Shown here piece by piece: positions 36,201 to 45,148 of a stretch of DNA of 64,000 nt (its first letter is position 1; the number at the start of each line of letters is the position of its first letter). Source of the DNA: Wyeomyia smithii (lineage: Eukaryota > Arthropoda > Insecta > Diptera > Culicidae); contig NC_073696.1 of the NCBI RefSeq assembly GCF_029784165.1, positions 173,590,912-173,654,911 on the forward strand. The letters are read 5' to 3'. Made by a program: the position numbers and the translations under genes. The notes below the pieces were generated by a model. The model saw nothing but the letters and a program-made list of their open reading frames with translations. It did not search any database and had not been told where the DNA came from.

Positions 36201-39200
36201 CGAAAATTATCTAGACTTGGCTAGGAATCGAACCTAACATTGAGGAGTGTTAACTAATCAGAATTAGTTCTAGATAACGATCCAGAACTACGAGAGAGAT
36301 CCTGTGATACTACAGTTCTAGATAACGAGCTTCACAGTCCACAGGCAAACCCAAGCCTTTTCAGTTTACTCTCCCAACCTTTTGTTTTAAATCGTGAAAA
36401 CAGGTGAATATCAAAAATCAAAATATCAGCATGCATGCTTTAACAAACCAAAAAGCAACTTAACAACTCGACATGCTTTTTGTTTCAATTCAAGGGGTTC
36501 AAACCTAATGTACTCAATATCCAGATTGTCTATGTCAGTCTATGCGCGTATAGTGGTCCCATATTGGATTGGTGGAACTATATTTTCGCGCCGGATATTC
36601 CAAGTTTCCAAACGATTTTATCTGGGAAAATTCACCTTTTTGAAACTTATTTCTAGAAATACTGGCTCCTGAAAATATATCAATACATGATAATTTTTTG
36701 AAAAGTTTCCTTCTGAAGACCGTAACAATGTTTGTATAAAAAGTTGTTCACTCCAAACTGATTGAATGTCTAACGAACGGGCTCATTCATCATAGTGCAT
36801 CTGCACCTTCCCGGAATACCGCAATCATCACTCATTAGGCTGATACAAATTTTGAATAGTTTTTATGTCCACGATTATAAAAAGTTAGCTAAGGGCCCTC
36901 CCCAAAAAATAAATAACACTGAGAAGATAAAAAAGAAATAGCTTTCATAAAAAATTGTCTGCAAGTTACGACGTTTGTAATTTGCTTGTAAATCCTGGCA
37001 TCAACAATTGCACAAATCAAGCTCATTATTGAAATTATTCTCAATATGAGTTTTATATCTTACCCAATTAACCTTGTTGTAATTAAAAAACAGAACTCAT
37101 AGGGTTTATAACTGATTCATGTGATATAGAAAAAGTTATTGGAAGATGGTCAGAATCATAATCAGCATGTGTGGTCCATTAACTACATACATGACTTTGA
37201 TCTGTTAGTACCAAATCGATGGATGTTGGTGGATTTCTTCCAAAAGAGAAACATGTAGGACTATTTGGAGACAAAATAGAACAGTATCCTGAGAACAATC
37301 ATTGAATAAAATATTGCCATTAGAATTACTTTGAGAATTATTCCATGATCGATGTTTAGCGTTAGAATCGCCGATTATAAAAATTTTTGAACGATTTCTG
37401 GTGAGTTTTTGTAAATCACTTTTAAAATAATTTTTGTGCTCGCATGTGCATTGGAATGGTAAATATGCTGCGGGAATAAATAAAATCCCAAGTTCAGTTT
37501 GATCTTCAATTCCCAAAGTTTCAATAACTTTCGTCTCAAGATGGGGAAGAGCACGATGTTTGATTCGTCGATGAATAACAATTGCAACTCCACCGCCGGA
37601 ACCCCGAATCCTATCATATCTATGAAGCACGTAATTGGGATCATGTTTTTATTTGATGTTAGGTTTCAAAAATGTTTCAGTGATAATTGCAATCCTGATC
37701 AAACGATTATAACTAACGGTTAACACTAATATATCTGAACTTGATAGAAAAAACAAAGCCTGTAATATTCTTGATATGCCAGATTGATAAAAAGTACAGG
37801 ATTATATCAAATTATGTTATCATACACTTGAATGCTCAAAAGTCTAGTCTAGTCTAGTCTAGTCTACACTAACACAGCCAGTACTTGAAAGGATCCTGTA
37901 AAATGATATCCACCATTAAAAAAAAAATGGTTTCCATACATTTTTCTTGTCAACGGCCAGGCCTACTGTGTAGCGCAATATAATACAATATAATCTAAGA
38001 ACGGGGACAATCCGTACCAACCGATCCGTATGTAAGAAGTAATATAATTCGTTGGGAGTGACAAAGCTAAGAAAGTACACTCCTTTGTTGACCAACCTCC
38101 TGGGATGGAACATAGGTATTTCCTTCTTATGTCCGGGTTTAGAAACCAAGGATATAGCGCCTTTACTCGCTTCAACTGTTACGGTTGAAACTTGAGTACT
38201 ATCTCTAGTCCTAGCATTTTTGCTTATGGTTATAGCGCCATTAAGAGCGGGGGCCTAGTGTGGTTGGTAACGTCTCCGCCAACCACGCTCGACGCCTGGG
38301 TTCGAATCCCACCGCCGACATAGGTGTCGATGGATGTGAGGTGGCGTGATCCACTCACAACCAACCCAACTGGTCTAGATTCAATCCTAGCCGACACCGG
38401 GAGATTTTCTGAGGCGAAAAATCTCTGGGATCACGCCTTCCATCGCATGAGGAAGTAAAGCCGTTGGCGCCGGTCCGTTAATAAACGGGTCGTGAGTTAG
38501 GGTCCAGGGTGTGGAGTCGCCTCCCTGGGCGTCGGTGATTGGCCACAACAGTGGCGGAACTAGACCGACGGAAAATAAGCGAGAATAAAAAAAAAATAGC
38601 GCCATTACTCGCTCTCTGAAAGGAATATGAATTAGGAAATATATTTGAGAGCAATATATACTAAAAGTGTTTTTTTTTTTCATTCTGGAGGGCAACCGGT
38701 AGTATACCGAATGTTGAACCTGGGTCCATCATGTAGTTATCATCGGCCAAACACCAGCCCTGAAGATACCAGGGTGTTTTCCCCTGAATTGACCCCAGTC
38801 GATCCAGATTATGTTTTATGTCGGAGTCCTATGGTGAGAACTTTTTTCTTTGTTCTCATTTTTCTCAAAGAACTACTTCGATTCAGAGTTGTTCTCTGGG
38901 AATTGAATTTAGTCATTCGGAGAGCCTCGTACTACTTTCTTCTATCATATTCTAGTTGTTGGAAGACAAAAAATAATTCCCCTGTATTTCTACTAAAGGA
39001 TAATATTGGTTCAAATGCTAAAATTATTCTGAGGTTTAGAACTTGAGCTTCTACAGCTTCACTATGCTCGAACATGATACAGAGAATTTTAGGACCAAGA
39101 GAATTTTAGGACCAACTTGGGCTCAGAAAGGAATATATCTCATTAAACGGAACACGAACCGCAATCTCCACACATCTATTTCATGTCTTGTCTAGATGAG

Positions 39201-42200
39201 GTATATTTTCTCCGAGCCAAAGTCACATCCTCAGTTCTCGTTCATTTCTCGTTCATTTCTCGCATTTTATTTTTTTTCCCAAAAACACTCAAAATGTAGT
39301 TGTAACACAAACTTTTAAATTGTGTTAACCATAATCCTCGAAAACATTATTTTTGAACGACAACTCAAATAAGAACAAAACTAGGTGCGCCACGGATTAG
39401 TGTGCCTTATTCCATAGGCGCATAATTAGTTATTTTTTGTGCAATAGTTCGGACAATTTTCAATCGTTTTCGTACATGAACAAGTGGAAAGCGAAAGAAA
39501 CAATTTAAACTTCAAACAATGACCATTTGGTTATTTTGTTATCATACGATCAACGTTGTGTTCAGCCGAATATACGGCCGAATATTCGTCTCACCGAATA
39601 ATGGAAAAAAGGTTATAGTGCTATTCGGTGCATCTCTAATCACTATTGAGAGTAAATTATATGCTTGCATTATTATACCCATGTATACCCTTCAGCCTTG
39701 AGCTGGAGTTTGAACGACCGCACATTTCGTAGTAACTTTTCCGTGATGGATCTAAGCCAATGAAGTTGCACAAAGAAGTGATAGGTCGAATCAACAAAAT
39801 AAACCAGATGAATGGTGCTTGGGACTAGCATAACAATCTCATTGTGCAATTTTACTAGCATATACTTTTACCACTGACCAATAACAACGCCGGCCACGAC
39901 CAAAAGGCGGTACTACTAGGGAAGGAAAGGGATGATAATACTCGTTTTGTTTAAAGACCGCGGGTACCACTGCATCCCTACGAGTATCACAGGATAAGAA
40001 TTATATTAAAGGAAAGGGCTCAGCTCTGCTCACTATATTAACCGAAATAAAAATTTGAATATTAGGAAGCCTGTTGCGCGAACGAAACCGATGTTTGTTT
40101 TAGTAAGATTAGGTAAGATAATTTAAGGATTTGCCGTTGTATACTATTTGAACGAAAATTTGTTTTAGTAACGCGCGCGGATGTACAATCTCAAACTGTA
40201 TTATGAATCTGAATCCGTTGCATGCAAGCCGTAGACTAAACTGATAATCATGGTCGACTTAGCTCAATTTGCGGAACTCGGAAGTCTAGGGAAAAATTTT
40301 TAATTTGTCATCTAGCTTTCTGAGTGTCGGTATTAATAAATTCTACAAACTACGCGATACAGATCTGCAGGAATCCAGCGTCCGCAATGCATTCATATTA
40401 AACATAGTTATAGTGAAAAATTAAACTAGAAAAAGAACGCTCTCACCAGTTCTAAAGCGATCCAGATCCTTTCATTCATCCCTTTTTGTGCGACCCTAAT
40501 CGATTATATCCGTCTGTCGCGCATCACTCAGCCTGGATATAGGTAGTTGTAGAAAAAACCTGTTGTACACTCAGTATCCTTGGTTCCTGTTGTTCAGATG
40601 TTTGCTTCACAAGTGTCCAAAGGCACCACTTCTTAGCTCGATCTTCATGCACCGACCTTTATTTTGCCTAACATTGGCTGTTTCCTCATAGTTAGATATG
40701 GAATGTTGGAGGCTTTTGGTGAAAATCAACTCCAACAAACTAGACAATCAACCGTTGGTTTTTTGTAACACTATTTTATCCAAAAACAATAAACTGAAAA
40801 ATATTCAACGAAAAAAATGTGACGCAGGAAAAAAAAATCGCGTCCGTTCGCGTTCATGGTTTACTTCGGTTTTTTCTCATACACTTGAATGCTCAAAAGT
40901 GTGTATTTTCTAAAGCATATTTATAACAAAACTTGCTATTCAATTGACAAAATATTGTACATTCAAACTAATTCTGATCTTTTTATGCCAAAAACTTTAC
41001 GTAACTTGCTATAATTTGTAACAATTAGTAACTAATTTTGATGGGAATTTTGATATTTTAACTGTTAACGAGACCAAGTTCAGAACACAAGTTGATACGA
41101 AAAGTTCGTAACAAAATATCAAGATTTGTTATAATCCAGATATTTTTGACTGATCGGGATGTGCACATTATTCACTGTTAAAAAATTAAAATGCTAATTC
41201 TTATTGGCTTTCAATGAGCGAGCATTCCAATTGAAAATTTTGACTGTTTTATTTAAAATTATTGCTAAATTTTAAATTAGAAACAATTTTAAGTGTGAAA
41301 AATGTTACAATTTGAATTGCTTCTAACATGGAATTTGCCAGCAATATGGCGTGCATAAGATCGAACATTGCCTATTGCAGAAAAGAAAGTTTAACTGCCG
41401 TAATAGGCCCCAAGTAGTTGACATTAGAAAAAATATTTTCGGTAGCAATATTAGCTGAGCTAATCAATGTGTTTTTATTCTCTAGCGGTTTTTGTTTACC
41501 TCCCAAATTAACGGTCATTTTCGAACTACCAACATTAGGTGAAATAATGTTCGAACTACCTGTTACCTGTGTATACGTTAAACGGATATGCAAAAGAGTA
41601 GAAAAATTGGGCGGTACAGCGGGGCTTGGAGAATTATGTTTTGAAGTTTGTTTTGATTGGAAAATTGAATTTTGTTTACCTTGCCTTGTCTTAACAATGG
41701 CTAAACGGACTAAGCATTCGTAAAAAATTAACATGGTTGCCGTTACAATTGGCGCACCGAAAATTATAACTCCTTTTTGTGTTACAGAAATTAGATCCAT
41801 GGCCATATCGTTGGTAAGTACGGCATTGGGTGATATGCTATTCACCTCCGCCAAACTTCCTATAAACTTCCCACTTTGCACGCACATCATATAAAGCATG
41901 TGCTTTAAAAAAAATAAAGTTGTTAACCTCACTGCGGGCAAATGAGTTAAATAGTTCACAAAGGAAACTCCAGTTCTTTGACTGTTTTCACTTCGTGATT
42001 TTTGTTTCATAAGATTAATGTTTTATACTTGGGTAGGGGCTATGCCAAGTAATTCTGTCAAAGTAATTTTGATCTCATCATCGTTGGTGAGACCTTTCGG
42101 GACAACCTTGAACGGCTTGGCGTTCTTGGTGTCGTCGATAAAATTTTGTACATCTTGTCAGTTAAATACCGAACAAGACGATCACGACCCTTTATTGAGT

Positions 42201-45148
42201 CGGTTAATAAGCGGCATTCGCCTCTACGGCCAATTTGACAGGTAACTTTAACGTCAGGAACAAACGTTGAAAGTTCCTTTTTGAAAATAACAAATTCAGA
42301 AATAGTTACCACAATAGGTGGAACTTTCTCCTTTTTGAAAGAATTGACATTTTGTATAGTATCATCACTTATAACTTCTATTTCACCGATTTCTTGCTCA
42401 GGTCCATCCCGAAGGATCAAATTTGCAATTTGCGGTCGTTCGAGCACAAGCTCATACGACCACTGAACGACATTCAAAAAGTCGATTTCCATTGGCACTC
42501 TACTGTTTATGTCATGCGACAAACAACATTTGATTGTTGTTCTCGAATTGATCATTGACTGATCTGCGCAACGGTTTATCAAAATCAGACGTGCGTTACA
42601 CGGTAAGCGGTGTCACATATAACAGCAAGAAAACATTTCAAGTTTTACGTTGTTCTCTCCTATTTTCTCGCTTCAATATTCCCCCGCACTCATATCTCAA
42701 CTACATCGCAATCCTTATTTAAGGTGAGTGATGTTATCGCGCCGAACATTGTTTTTTAATCCCGTTTTGCTACATGAAAGTCATTGATTTCGTTACTCTC
42801 TCTCAACCAAAACATACATTGTTTATCAGAACCCTTTCCGGAAGGAATTTCGGGTCACGCCACTGGTCGAAAGTATAAATTTTTGTGTGAATTTTCATTA
42901 TCTACCTTATCCGGCTGATTCGTGAAGTTTCTCATCACATTCTAACATATTTGTTTGTGCTTCTTGTGTAAACCTTATCCATAGTTCACTAATCATATTT
43001 CTTTCAGGAATTTTCATTGTTCCATCGTTGTGGCCCTTTCTTCAGCCATTTGTGGGCTCGATGGATTTTAATATATTTCTCTTTCCGGCATCCGATGACC
43101 TTCTGTATGCAATGGCTGCTCATCTGTTATATGAATTGCCATGGTCAAACCCTAATTCTTCAGTTGCTGTGCGCTCGGAATCAACGGATCATTCCAACAA
43201 ATTTGTTGCGATGTGTCGCCTTCAGCAGCTGTGCTTCGAAAATTTTCCAAGCGATCACACAATCTTCATCGTCTTAGGTCTCACTCCTTCCATCAGTTTT
43301 GCAACCAACGGAACGTTGATTGTTATACTGTCTGGTCAGGATAGGCTTTTTGTTTCAGGTACGTAAATATATTATCTAAACTAATAAGATTTCTGTAAAG
43401 TATTGTCTGCTTCCAGATCTTCCGGACGGATCATATATGATAGCTGAAAACGACATTAATTTATCTGCGTTTGAAAATCAGTTGGAGCTGGTGACGAATC
43501 ACCGCTATGGTACAAAACTTTTGGCCAGCGAGTTGTTTTCATCAGCTTCTGTGTTTTTGAAGATTGTAGATCTGTTGAATTCATTCAATCCCACCAACGA
43601 AAATGATAGTTTGGTTGCCGGAGTGAACTTTGGAGCAATACTGAGAAACTGGCAGTACTACGATAAAATACCCATGCAAAGTATTGTAACAGCGTTGAAA
43701 TTGGATAACATCACGCATTTGATGACTTTTGAAATGCGTCAGAAGTTTAACCCCGGAGGAATATTAAATTTAAAATCTATTGCTAGTTCTAACCTAATAA
43801 CCAATGTTACAACAGTTCACAAATCAAACGATATCGATTACCATCCAAGTAAGACGAAAAAGTTGGGAACTATCTTCTACTGTACTAAGGAATTTGAGAG
43901 TCGTCATCCTGAATTCGCGAACCCTCAAAAACCTATTTACTACGGCAAGGAATATGCTGAAATGTATTGGCAGATAAAACAGGAGCCATGGGTAGCAGCT
44001 GGTTTGACGGTGTCATCATTAGGAATTCTATTCTGCTTGGCGATATTAATTTTTATTATCGTTCGAATTTGTTTGGATGATGTCATGGAGGGAAATCCAC
44101 TGAGCAGCATGCTTTTGTTAGTTAGCTTGATATTTCAATTTGCGTCGTTTCTTCCATTCTGTCTTGAATACACGGGATACATACCGGAGTTTCTTCACAG
44201 AGCAGATAATTTTAACACATGGAATACGTTATGTGTAGTGAAACTCTTTCTGGTATCCGTGTGTTACTGCTTCACCTTTTCTATTTTACTCTGTCGAAGT
44301 ATTATGCTGGCATCCATAGGCAGCGAAGGCGGCTTCCTATCACACGTTAACGGTTATCTGCAGAGTGTGATATGTGTTTTTAGTGCTCTAGTACAACTTG
44401 GGCTTTCGTCGCAGCTAGCTATCGTATTCCATGCCAATACTCGTAACATTTCGTGTAATGACATCTATTTTGGAAACTGGTTCTGGGGTATAATAGCCTA
44501 TGATGGAGTTCTGCTGGCAGCCCTTGTGATTTTGTCACCCTACGTATTTAAATCACAGCGTAATTATCGAGAAGGATTACTTTTGGTAACGGGATCCATT
44601 CTTTGCTTAATTATTTGGTCAACGTGGATACCACTGTCTATGTTCGGATACGAATGGCGAGAAGCAGCTGTATCACTTGGATTAGTTGCTACAGCTACGG
44701 CAATATTGGTTGGTGTGATGGTTCCACGATGTTTTTTGATGGTTCGCAGCATTTCAAGAGCCGATTTGGTGCAAGCCTTACCGTCTTTAACTTCACTGGC
44801 ATTTAATCATGCGAATCAATGCATGTCTGATCAGGTAAAAAGGTTATCGGCAAAAATACATTTCAACAAATAATGGTTTGTATTTGGCAGAGTGTCTACG
44901 AATGTGTGAATCCAGCAATGCGACAGCAACGATCGGTGACCGCAGAAACGTTTTTGGAGCATGATATGGAAGATCCTTATATGGCCACCAGGGAAATTCC
45001 TACTTTACCTTTACGCGGTAACCGAAGGAGTCAGGGACCAAACGGAGAAATAATTGGAGCGCCTTTTTTCTATGGTATCAATAATTCATACAATTGTTCC
45101 GACTCGATACGATCAGATATTTCACCGAGCAAGATAACTAGGTTTTAA
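15230..45148 (+). CDS. boss: Bride of sevenless orthologue, seven-transmembrane class C-like receptor (six exons)
   Basis: Coding exons are 15230-15284, 34850-35536, 35613-35708, 43008-43358, 43417-44834 and 44891-45148. Together they are 2865 bases, giving 954 residues plus TAA. Introns 1-4 are phase 1 and intron 5 is phase 0, all GT/AG. Residues 1 to about 30 form a signal peptide. About 30-587 is a large ectodomain with many N-glycosylation sequons and a YCKKC cysteine pair. About 588-840 holds seven hydrophobic helices (first from WVAAGLTVSSLGILF, last AVSLGLVATATAILVGVMV). About 841-954 is a cytoplasmic tail. In Drosophila, Boss is the membrane ligand on photoreceptor R8 that activates the Sevenless kinase in R7, and a fat-body glucose-response role is also reported. 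Length is close to the fly protein (about 900). Identity is from recognition of the architecture and the 7TM part, without a search. Confidence 0.85.
15911..16254. mobile_element. 344-bp MITE with ACCACGTGGTC motifs
   Basis: The left end GGGGCCGTTCCTAAACCAC and the right end (reverse complement GGGGTCGTTTCTAAACCAT) are inverted repeats with three mismatches. Internal CACGTGGTC boxes and C-runs repeat in inverted orientation on both sides. This is a common insect MITE type. There is no coding capacity. Confidence 0.75.
16757..17540 (-). pseudogene. Degenerate mariner transposase
   Basis: The minus strand starts near 17536 with a MAKTV-like N-terminus and KERYPAASKTDIVLTGSVSV. It contains remnants of the first catalytic region (VIITYEHGW in place of VMDDETY; near 17215). 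Then come a SEVKFISHTKFPKK-like block near 17110-17150, and YSKKCLPETASFIEKYHKGE and NAVYWLNV near 16950-17045 (the WPDLA region). It is related to the mariner relics in the downstream tandem array but carries different rearrangements. Confidence 0.65.
17541..17982. other. Intron 1 DNA without recognised content
   Basis: AT-rich, with no gene or repeat I can define. Bases 17977-17982 (TAAGTA) are the likely target duplication of the next element. Confidence 0.3.
18144..18348. mobile_element. 205-bp palindromic MITE nested in the left arm
   Basis: The left end TTTTCTGCCAACATTACC pairs with the right end (reverse complement TTTTCTGCCAACACTGCC). Pairing continues through TACCGGCGT(C/T)AGT for about 45 bases. 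Confidence 0.65.
18829..19318. mobile_element. 490-bp hAT-like MITE
   Basis: The 8-bp direct repeat GTCACGAG flanks it (18821-18828 and 19319-19326). The ends are CAGTGCAGATAAAAG and, reversed, CAGGGTTGATATTTG. An 8-bp duplication with CAGNG ends is the hAT pattern. There is no transposase. Confidence 0.75.
19531..20690. other. Element interior, no confident gene
   Basis: No coding region. GTAAGAATT near 19707 and a TTCTATTTCAG acceptor-like site ending near 19790 would make a small intron, perhaps part of an old 5' leader, but no frame is supported. Confidence 0.25.
20690..22344 (-). pseudogene. P element-like (THAP9-type) transposase remnant
   Basis: On the minus strand, ATG at 22344 starts a C2CH THAP zinc finger: MKCFIKSC, a stop, then HRFPKNINKRKIW and IRICSAHFPDQFF, closing with the family signature as NNAVPSLF (about 22110). 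A coiled-coil part follows (21630-21800, LKAQVARLRAKLNGDEQLL) preceded by an acceptor-like site. Next is GDPGITQESLDILREKA with LLMDEMAIRQ (21270-21390), the THAP9/P core start. Then FDGTRTNIATVNLLGC (about 20940-20990) and HMAKLVRNS (about 20850-20873). The order matches P-type transposases. Stops and frameshifts show it is dead. Some gaps may be genuine introns, as in P elements. Confidence 0.8.
22747..24066 (-). pseudogene. 5'-truncated Jockey-clade LINE fragment (RT region)
   Basis: In + coordinates the 3' end is a run of 14 G (22747-22760; C on the element strand). Upstream on the minus strand come the C-terminal ORF2 part (22871-23248), the RT palm with GVPRGLVLGPVLYNIF and catalytic box FCDDTS (23407-23796), and PDKNPAEVSSYRPISLLSSI through AALLDKEKA (23793-24066). 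A deletion of about 70 bases near 23800 removes the stretch after motif A (FDSVWHKG in the array copies). Similarity to the downstream array LINE ends at about 24066. Confidence 0.85.
24067..25144. other. Element interior with a hairpin, no confident gene
   Basis: No coding region recognised. A short ACTACTACT / ACCGCT-rich stretch occurs near 24540-24600, and an inverted repeat lies at 24718-24737 and 24767-24787 (core TTCGGCAGTGGTT) with a 29-base loop. Confidence 0.4.
24718..24787. repeat. Hairpin with about 20-bp arms
   Basis: CGAACAG-TTCGGCAGTGGTT pairs with AACCACTGCCGAAGCCGTTCG with one bulge and one mismatch. Confidence 0.75.
25145..25549 (-). pseudogene. PHD/zinc-finger-like protein fragment, possibly LINE ORF1
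   Basis: ATG at 25549 reads MDKKLCGECHSPINDLKPVP, then RGFCDAFRHLG, a stop, QCCGINDRAHKDLFVLGKAI and FRACKDKLGGRRIRAYFA. It continues as a hydrophilic stretch (VPAVPKKSVQFKQL, SASRGTNSIDSSDLSVASIT) to a stop near 25145. The Cys/His spacing resembles the PHD-type fingers found in ORF1 of some CR1-group LINEs. Two in-frame stops disable it. Low-level recognition only. Confidence 0.45.
25550..26110. other. Element interior, nothing recognised
   Basis: No gene supported. Short GAGCTCG-containing inverted motifs appear near 25697 and 25779. Confidence 0.25.
26669..26945. other. Old repeat related to 16440-16560
   Basis: The stretch with ACCGCATCACATACTGTAGC (26767 on) resembles ACCGCGTCGCACTCTGTAGC at about 16462, followed by similar GGTAACAGATG / GGTAATAGATG text, in direct orientation. 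Confidence 0.4.
27472..31109 (-). pseudogene. I-clade LINE ORF2 (endonuclease, RT, RNase H), frameshifted
   Basis: ATG at 31109 overlaps the ORF1 stop (ATGCCTAA) and is followed by an in-frame TAG after eight codons. The endonuclease spans about 31080-30350, with LQWNCRSILPKIDSF, FFLCETWL, LILGDFNSHGVAWGS and DPHGSDHLPI. The frame shifts near 30090. The RT runs from NAPGLDGIKFNLLKNLP through SSYRPIAMLSCIRKL, a motif A reading IKGAFDSV, MGLPQGSCLSPLLYNFYVND and catalytic box LADDS (29960 to about 28700). RNase H shows FYTDGS, VAELAAIQYT, IFTDSLS and GNEKADSLAK, keeping D-E-D-D (28330 to about 27970), with another shift near 28115. The C-terminal knuckle is CACGEGYHDIEHVVWSC. Confidence 0.85.
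31102..32378 (-). pseudogene. I-clade LINE ORF1 (gag-like, CCHC knuckles), frameshifted
   Basis: ATG at 32378 starts MDVDPPPPAPPSSNPLDPVP. A proline-rich N-terminus is followed, in a shifted frame, by LYPDGSTLPVAVYLRPKAGP. The block 32114 to about 31385 carries SVSIVGDKKVYTPSDSFRVT and three zinc knuckles (CTHCKQLNHTAAYC, CGKCGETHAGDSC, CIHCGENQHELSTC), then a basic tail. One shift near 31380 leads to the conserved C-terminus VKFSDIVDWIFETF to WPLLAAIVSFDA, stop. The product would bind RNA and form the retroposition particle. It is broken here. Confidence 0.8.
32686..33029. mobile_element. Palindromic MITE with about 80-base arms
   Basis: The left arm (TTTTTTCAGAGACTTAAAT, then TCTCGTAAACATAACGTT and GCAATTACTATGCGA) matches the reverse complement of about 32950-33029 over most of its length. 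The box AGGAATGGTTGA(G/A)TAGCTAT occurs inside the element and again just outside at about 33079. Confidence 0.7.
33025..33048. repeat. Poly-A tract, 24 bases
   Basis: Uninterrupted A run at the edge of the palindromic MITE. Confidence 0.95.
33392..33823. mobile_element. 432-bp MITE with TCCCGATCAGAAG ends
   Basis: The left end TCCCGATCAGAAG and the right end CTTCTGATCGGGA are perfect 13-bp inverted repeats. The interior is TTTGTTA/ATAACAAA-rich. A larger member of the same family is at 37712-41157. Confidence 0.8.
34422..34520. repeat. 99-bp near-perfect palindrome in boss intron 1
   Basis: The arms start AAGGCCCAGTTACACACACG and are matched in reverse at the other end. Pairing runs about 32 bases with few mismatches around TAATGACGC / GCGTCAGTA, then an inner pair ACGCCTTCT / AGAAGGCGT around a short loop. 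It lies 330 bases upstream of exon 2. Confidence 0.9.
34630..34760 (+). mobile_element. 5'-truncated SINE, same family as 38244-38595
   Basis: CCGGTCCGTTATTCAACGGG to AAATAAGCGAGAATAAAAAA matches the 3' half of the complete SINE with substitutions and small indels. It ends in an A tail 89 bases before boss exon 2. Confidence 0.8.
34850..35536 (+). CDS. boss: boss exon 2, N-terminal ectodomain
   Basis: The acceptor is TTTCTCTTTCAG ending at 34849 and the donor is GTAGGT at 35537. It encodes about residues 19-247: the end of the signal peptide, a Ser/Thr/Glu-rich low-complexity stretch, then NCSLYFQNRTVVDMSFDGGF and a globular-looking part ending DRINDLQLIKENGTL. No ATG exists at its 5' end, so an upstream coding exon is required. 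Confidence 0.85.
35613..35708 (+). CDS. boss: boss exon 3
   Basis: The acceptor TTTGTTTTCAG ends at 35612 and the donor GTAAGA starts at 35709. Its 96 bases keep phase 1 at both ends and encode LRIMFVRNTSDARQRLQDEV followed by EYCKKCSRQSI. The exon was found by phase matching between exons 2 and 4. Confidence 0.8.
35709..36547. other. boss intron 3, first part
   Basis: No gene. A (GAT)n-like stretch lies near 35956-35978. The box AGTTCTAGATAACGA is repeated at about 36261 and 36315. Confidence 0.35.
36548..36812 (+). repeat. Dispersed repeat, copy of the arm at 2940-3260
   Basis: Shares GTGGAACTATATTTT, AAATATATCAATACATGATA-like and CAAACTGATTGAATGTCT with the reverse complement of 2940-3260. 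No ends are defined. Confidence 0.65.
36988..37711 (-). pseudogene. Jockey LINE fragment, ORF2 endonuclease part
   Basis: The minus strand aligns with about 51240-52010 of the array LINE, with VHRYDRI-like GSGGGVAIVIHRRIKHRALP, FIIGDSNAKHRSWNNSQSNS and the end of the domain. It has a deletion near 36995-37010 and several stops. It has a single copy of the CCCAAAGTTTCAATAACTT box that is duplicated in the array LINE. The alignment breaks at 37711 and resumes at 41158, so this copy was split by a later insertion. Confidence 0.85.
37842..37866. repeat. (TCTAG)n microsatellite
   Basis: Five tandem TCTAG units at the left edge of the retro-insertion. Confidence 0.9.
37844..40876. mobile_element. 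Retro-insertion flanked by a 24-bp direct repeat, (TCTAG)n end
   Basis: The same 24 bases (starting TCATACACTTGAATGC) lie at 37820-37843 and 40877-40900, a target duplication of LINE-like size. The left edge is a (TCTAG)5 tract (to about 37863), which on the minus strand would be the 3' tail. On the minus strand about 38240-37960 is open (ISLVSKPGHKKEIPMFHPRR, YYFLHTDRLVRIVPVLRL), and 38690-38830 reads GSTGVNSGENTLVSSGLVFG. I do not recognise the proteins. The remaining sequence (38830-40876) shows nothing definable. Confidence 0.45.
38244..38595 (+). mobile_element. tRNA-derived SINE, Feilai type, full length
   Basis: Flanked by a 12-bp direct repeat ATAGCGCCATTA (38232-38243 and 38596-38607). 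A pol III A box (TGGTTGGTAACG at 38261) and B box (GGTTCGAATCC at 38299-38309) sit at tRNA-like spacing, followed by a tRNA-unrelated body with TCGGTGATTGGCCACAAC and a 3' A tail after GAGAATA. Family name by recognition of Aedes SINE text, not searched. Confidence 0.85.
41158..42400 (-). pseudogene. Jockey LINE fragment, ORF1 part
   Basis: Continues the copy interrupted at 37711. The minus strand aligns with about 52015-53300 of the array LINE: the start of ORF2, then the ORF1 C-terminus (LTYTQVTGSSNIISPNVGSS), a damaged knuckle region, and the N-terminal domain (KEKVPPIVVTISEF, CQIGRRGECRLLTDSIKGRD). Frameshifts and deletions abound. Similarity fades near 42400. Confidence 0.8.
42401..43007. 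other. boss intron 3, last part
   Basis: No gene or defined repeat. It ends in the exon 4 acceptor. Confidence 0.3.
43008..43358 (+). CDS. boss: boss exon 4, ectodomain
   Basis: The acceptor TTTCTTTCAG ends at 43007 and the donor GTACGT starts at 43359. It encodes about residues 280-396, including IFIVPSLWPFLQPFVGSMDF and SDDLLYAMAAHLLYELPW. Confidence 0.85.
43417..44834 (+). CDS. boss: boss exon 5, membrane-proximal ectodomain and all seven helices
   Basis: The acceptor CTGCTTCCAG ends at 43416 and the donor GTAAAA starts at 44835. It encodes about residues 397-869. The seven hydrophobic segments start near WVAAGL, PLSSMLL, TLCVVKL, LQSVICV, NWFWGII, REGLLLV and EAAVSLG. Intron 4 before it is only 58 bases. 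Confidence 0.9.
44891..45148 (+). CDS. boss: boss exon 6, cytoplasmic tail
   Basis: The acceptor TATTTGGCAG ends at 44890 after a 56-base intron. It encodes SVYECVNPAMRQQRSVTAET and the rest of the tail, ending KITRF then TAA. The frame is continuous with exon 5. If intron 5 were retained, translation would stop shortly after SDQ with a different 12-residue end. Confidence 0.85.
   Translation, partial: SVYECVNPAMRQQRSVTAETFLEHDMEDPYMATREIPTLPLRGNRRSQGPNGEIIGAPFFYGINNSYNCSDSIRSDISPSKITRF

Larger units (their letters stand above)
37712..41157. mobile_element. TCCCGATCAG-family DNA element, split by retro-insertions
   Basis: The left end (CCTGATCAAACGATTATAAC) and the right end (ACTGATCGGGA) are the decayed ends of the family seen at 33392-33823, with similar ATAACAAA-rich flanks inside. 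Removing it rejoins the Jockey LINE at GATAATTGCAAT / TGTGCACATTATT. It in turn carries an insertion between about 37844 and 40876. Confidence 0.65.

Noticed and set aside
36180..36330. B-box-like TAGGTTCGATTCCTAG text on the minus strand
   Set aside because: No A box at the right distance and no folding into a tRNA, so not called a tRNA gene or SINE.
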